From: JASGMR01 sp963664675
GTDB lineage: Bacteria; Thermotogota; Thermotogae; Petrotogales; Kosmotogaceae
Assembly: GCA_963664675.2 (NCBI GenBank)
Contig: CAXXLB010000007.1
Span: 248,001 to 312,000 of the forward strand
Length of the DNA: 64,000 bases
Direction of reading: 5' to 3'
In this document: piece by piece, positions 62,325 through 64,000 of the stretch
Position numbering within the stretch: position 1 is the first letter of the stretch
Layout: every line of letters begins with the position of its first letter
The notes under the pieces: generated by a model
Databases searched by the model: none
Seen by the model: only the letters and a program-made list of their open reading frames with translations
Told to the model about the DNA's origin: nothing
Translations under genes and position numbers: made by a program

Positions 62325-62960
62325 CTACTTATTATTCTCAAGCTCATCCAAAACATATTTTGCCTCTTTGAAATTTGGATCCAAAGCAAGAGAAGCTTTT
62401 AAGTTTTTTATTGCAATATTAGGATTCTTATTTTTCATAAATAACGCATATAAATAATGCGGTTGGGGTAAAGAGGGATTTTTATAGAATAAAGATTTTA
62501 TCTGATCTTCTAAATCTTTGTTGTCTTCTTTATTCATAAACTCTATTCTCTTTTTTAACTCTTTAATCTTTTCATTAAAAGCGGGTTCATTAGAAATCTT
62601 CATAGCTTTTTGAAAAATTTCAAGAATTTCATCCGGAGTGAAAGGTATAGAAATATAATCAATCACATCATATTGAAACGCTTTTTTAACAGCCTCTATG
62701 GAATTCAAAGTTGTTACGACAACAACGGGAAAATTATAATTGTAACGTTTAAATTTATCTAAAAGGGATATGCCGGTAAGTTCGCCCTTTGATACTTTTA
62801 AATCGACAAACAAAAGATCGGGTTTCTTTGTCCTGATTTCATTTAAAAGTTCGTCCGGTTCCGTAAAAGATCTTAAAACATTACCGTCAACTTTTTCTAA
62901 AATAGATATTATATTCCTTATTACATTTCTTTCTTCACTCAACACAAAAATCAAAGGCAT
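62325..62960 (-). CDS. Atypical response-regulator receiver protein with helical C-terminus
   Basis: The 211-residue protein opens with a receiver-like domain: FVLSEERNVI, LLFVDLKVSKGE (phospho-acceptor Asp53), VVVVTT and YISIPFTPDE. The usual acidic pair is changed to Glu9/Glu10 and the conserved Lys before PF is replaced by Ile105, so canonical phosphorylation is doubtful. The C-terminus (residues ~135-211) is helical with a TPR-like unit (PHYLYALFMKNKNPNIAIKNLKASLALDPNF). No histidine kinase is nearby. It leads the Trk operon, 8 nt before the RCK_N gene. Confidence 0.82.
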   Translation of the reverse strand: MPLIFVLSEERNVIRNIISILEKVDGNVLRSFTEPDELLNEIRTKKPDLLFVDLKVSKGELTGISLLDKFKRYNYNFPVVVVTTLNSIEAVKKAFQYDVIDYISIPFTPDEILEIFQKAMKISNEPAFNEKIKELKKRIEFMNKEDNKDLEDQIKSLFYKNPSLPQPHYLYALFMKNKNPNIAIKNLKASLALDPNFKEAKYVLDELENNK

Positions 62961-63084
62961 AAAATCACCTCCAAATACATTTTATATTACCACAATATCC
63001 TATAAAGATAATAAAATTACATTTTCTTCCCGTTTTTATAAAAAAATAATTCCTGATAGAACTGAATAAAAACGACTTTAACAA

Positions 63085-63102
63085 AATCCATGAACCTGGA
63101 TT
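63085..63102 (-). terminator. Weak hairpin downstream of the amino-acid permease
   Basis: AATCCA (63085-63090) pairs with TGGATT (63097-63102) around a 6-nt loop. On the minus strand it is followed by TTGTT. It could end the amino-acid transporter operon, but the stem is short. Confidence 0.35.
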
Positions 63103-63178
63103 ATAAACGCTGAAAAGAGTAAAAGGAATTATTGAATTACATATTAAAAAATAACGAAAAAAATTTTATATATTTTAA

Positions 63179-63850
63179 TCATCTTATAGATTTTAAATCT
63201 GGAATTTTCGTTTTTTTCTCTAAATATGTAAAAAGAAAAGAAAAACATAGAACCATCACTAAATATATTAGAGCGGTTATAATATACATATCAAAAAATC
63301 TGTAATTTCTAGAAGCAATCACTTTTGTGGTACCCATCAATTCTGAAACACCAACCATATATGCCAGTGAAGAATATTTAAGCAAATATATAAATTCATT
63401 TGTCCATGCCGGAATCACTCTTCTTATCGCTTGGGGCAACATAATAAAAATAATTGACTGTACTTTGGTCATTCCTAGTGATCTGGCAGCTCTCATCTGG
63501 CTAGATGCAATTGACAACAAAGAGCCTCTCAGATATTCTGCTTGATAGCATCCACTGTTTATAGTAAAAGCAATTATTGAGGCAGCCCATGGTGATAATT
63601 TTAAACCAGTTGCCGGTAATCCGAAATACAAAATAAAAAGTTGAACGAGAAGAGGTGTCCCTCTTATCAATTCAATGAAAAAGGAACAAATCAAAGAAAT
63701 TGGTTTTAACCCATAAACTTTCCCTATACCTAACAACAATCCTAAAAAAGAACCTAAAATTATAGATATAATGGTCAACTCTATTGTTAAAATAGCTCCA
63801 TCCATCAATCTAGGAAAATATTTTACAAACAGATCCCAAATTTCTATCAT
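63179..63850 (-). CDS. Polar amino-acid ABC transporter permease
   Basis: The 223-residue membrane component belongs to a His/Glu/Gln-type importer (HisM/GlnP family). GAILTIELTIISIILGSFLGLLLG, IELIRGTPLLVQLFI and the coupling loop SQMRAARSLGMTKVQSIIFIMLPQAIRRVIP are diagnostic. About five helices are seen. Substrate specificity cannot be read from the permease. Its start overlaps the ATPase stop by 4 nt. Confidence 0.92.
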   Translation of the reverse strand: MIEIWDLFVKYFPRLMDGAILTIELTIISIILGSFLGLLLGIGKVYGLKPISLICSFFIELIRGTPLLVQLFILYFGLPATGLKLSPWAASIIAFTINSGCYQAEYLRGSLLSIASSQMRAARSLGMTKVQSIIFIMLPQAIRRVIPAWTNEFIYLLKYSSLAYMVGVSELMGTTKVIASRNYRFFDMYIITALIYLVMVLCFSFLFTYLEKKTKIPDLKSIR

Positions 63851-64000
63851 TTTTTCCCCTCGCCATAGAGTTCATTCAGCTTGAATAAAAAACTTCTTGT
63901 TCTTTCATTTTTGGGATTATTGAATAATTCTTCCGGAGTTCCCTGCTCAACGATATAACCATTTTCCATAAAAATGATTTCATCGGAAACCGTTCGGGCA
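63847..64000 (-). CDS. Amino-acid ABC transporter ATPase, C-terminal part (cut by window end)
   Basis: Only the last ~50 codons are in the window. ARTVSDEIIFMENGYIVEQG, then TPEELFNNPKNERTRSFL, match the C-terminal end of GlnQ/HisP ATPases, just after the H-loop. The Walker motifs lie beyond 64000. The stop overlaps the permease start (ATGA). Confidence 0.85.
   Translation of the reverse strand, partial: ARTVSDEIIFMENGYIVEQGTPEELFNNPKNERTRSFLFKLNELYGEGKK

Noticed and set aside
1..64000. CRISPR arrays, insertion sequences, prophage, rRNA
   Set aside because: No regularly spaced short repeats, transposase or integrase motifs, or rRNA segments were seen on either strand.

Overview
The window is strongly AT-rich bacterial chromosome, gene-dense, with many 1-17 nt gene overlaps. 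The gene set points to the phylum Thermotogota, most likely the AT-rich Petrotogales side (Petrotoga/Geotoga/Marinitoga-like). The markers are a split TrkA pair next to TrkH and HisS, a DUF4912 gene with a GH57 branching enzyme, a type I pullulanase, an Mbh-type Mrp antiporter module, and the yicC-remA-gmk-rpoZ block. This placement rests on family and synteny recall; no 16S gene is present. I see one tRNA (Trp) and no rRNA, CRISPR array, phage or insertion sequence.

1-3.9 kb holds small stress and metabolic genes: a NimA-like flavoprotein, an amidohydrolase, a membrane protein and a UmuC-like Y-family polymerase, ending at tRNA-Trp. 4-10.2 kb (minus strand) is one translationally coupled run: murA, a PflA-like radical SAM gene and seven Mrp/Mbh antiporter genes. 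One antiporter protein carries a fused solute-binding-protein-like domain. 10.5-17.1 kb (plus) is a sugar kinase and polyphosphate group (ROK kinase, Ppx-HD, Ppk1, SixA) followed by two Asp/Glu racemase paralogues with different active-site pairs. 17.2-25.5 kb is housekeeping: RseC-like, MutS2, AcpS, LigA, cysteine desulfurase, YicC, RemA, Gmk and RpoZ, closed by a clear terminator.

25.5-39.2 kb is accessory: a frameshifted S41 peptidase, a membrane protein, PhzF, a SPASM radical SAM protein, a queuosine-precursor transporter and a cysteine desulfidase. It also has a two-gene version of the FluG architecture (glutamine synthetase-like plus amidohydrolase) and an ABC-2 exporter under a TetR regulator with an overlapping-palindrome operator. 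One permease of that exporter has a frameshifted 5' end. 39.4-43.4 kb has methylglyoxal synthase and a five-gene minus-strand operon (exonuclease, DUF4911-like, tandem-duplicated YqeG, YqeH, PduL).

43.5-44.9 kb is a fluoride riboswitch with an overlapping intrinsic terminator in front of a cation/proton antiporter. 44.9-58.4 kb contains secreted and glycan enzymes (pullulanase, GH57/DUF4912), a 42-residue desulforedoxin, a lipoprotein metallopeptidase with seven near-identical 225-bp repeats, a CHAD protein, a stand-alone Cache protein and a secreted repeat protein. 58.5-64 kb is HisS, the Trk potassium system, an atypical receiver protein and the start of a polar amino-acid ABC transporter that runs off the end.

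The best leads are the fluoride-switched antiporter, the DUF4040/binding-protein fusion, the Thr83/Cys196 versus Cys83/Cys196 racemase pair, the polyphosphate operon with a degenerate Ppx domain, the split FluG pair, and the TetR operator logic. Everything is read by eye; no database search was run.
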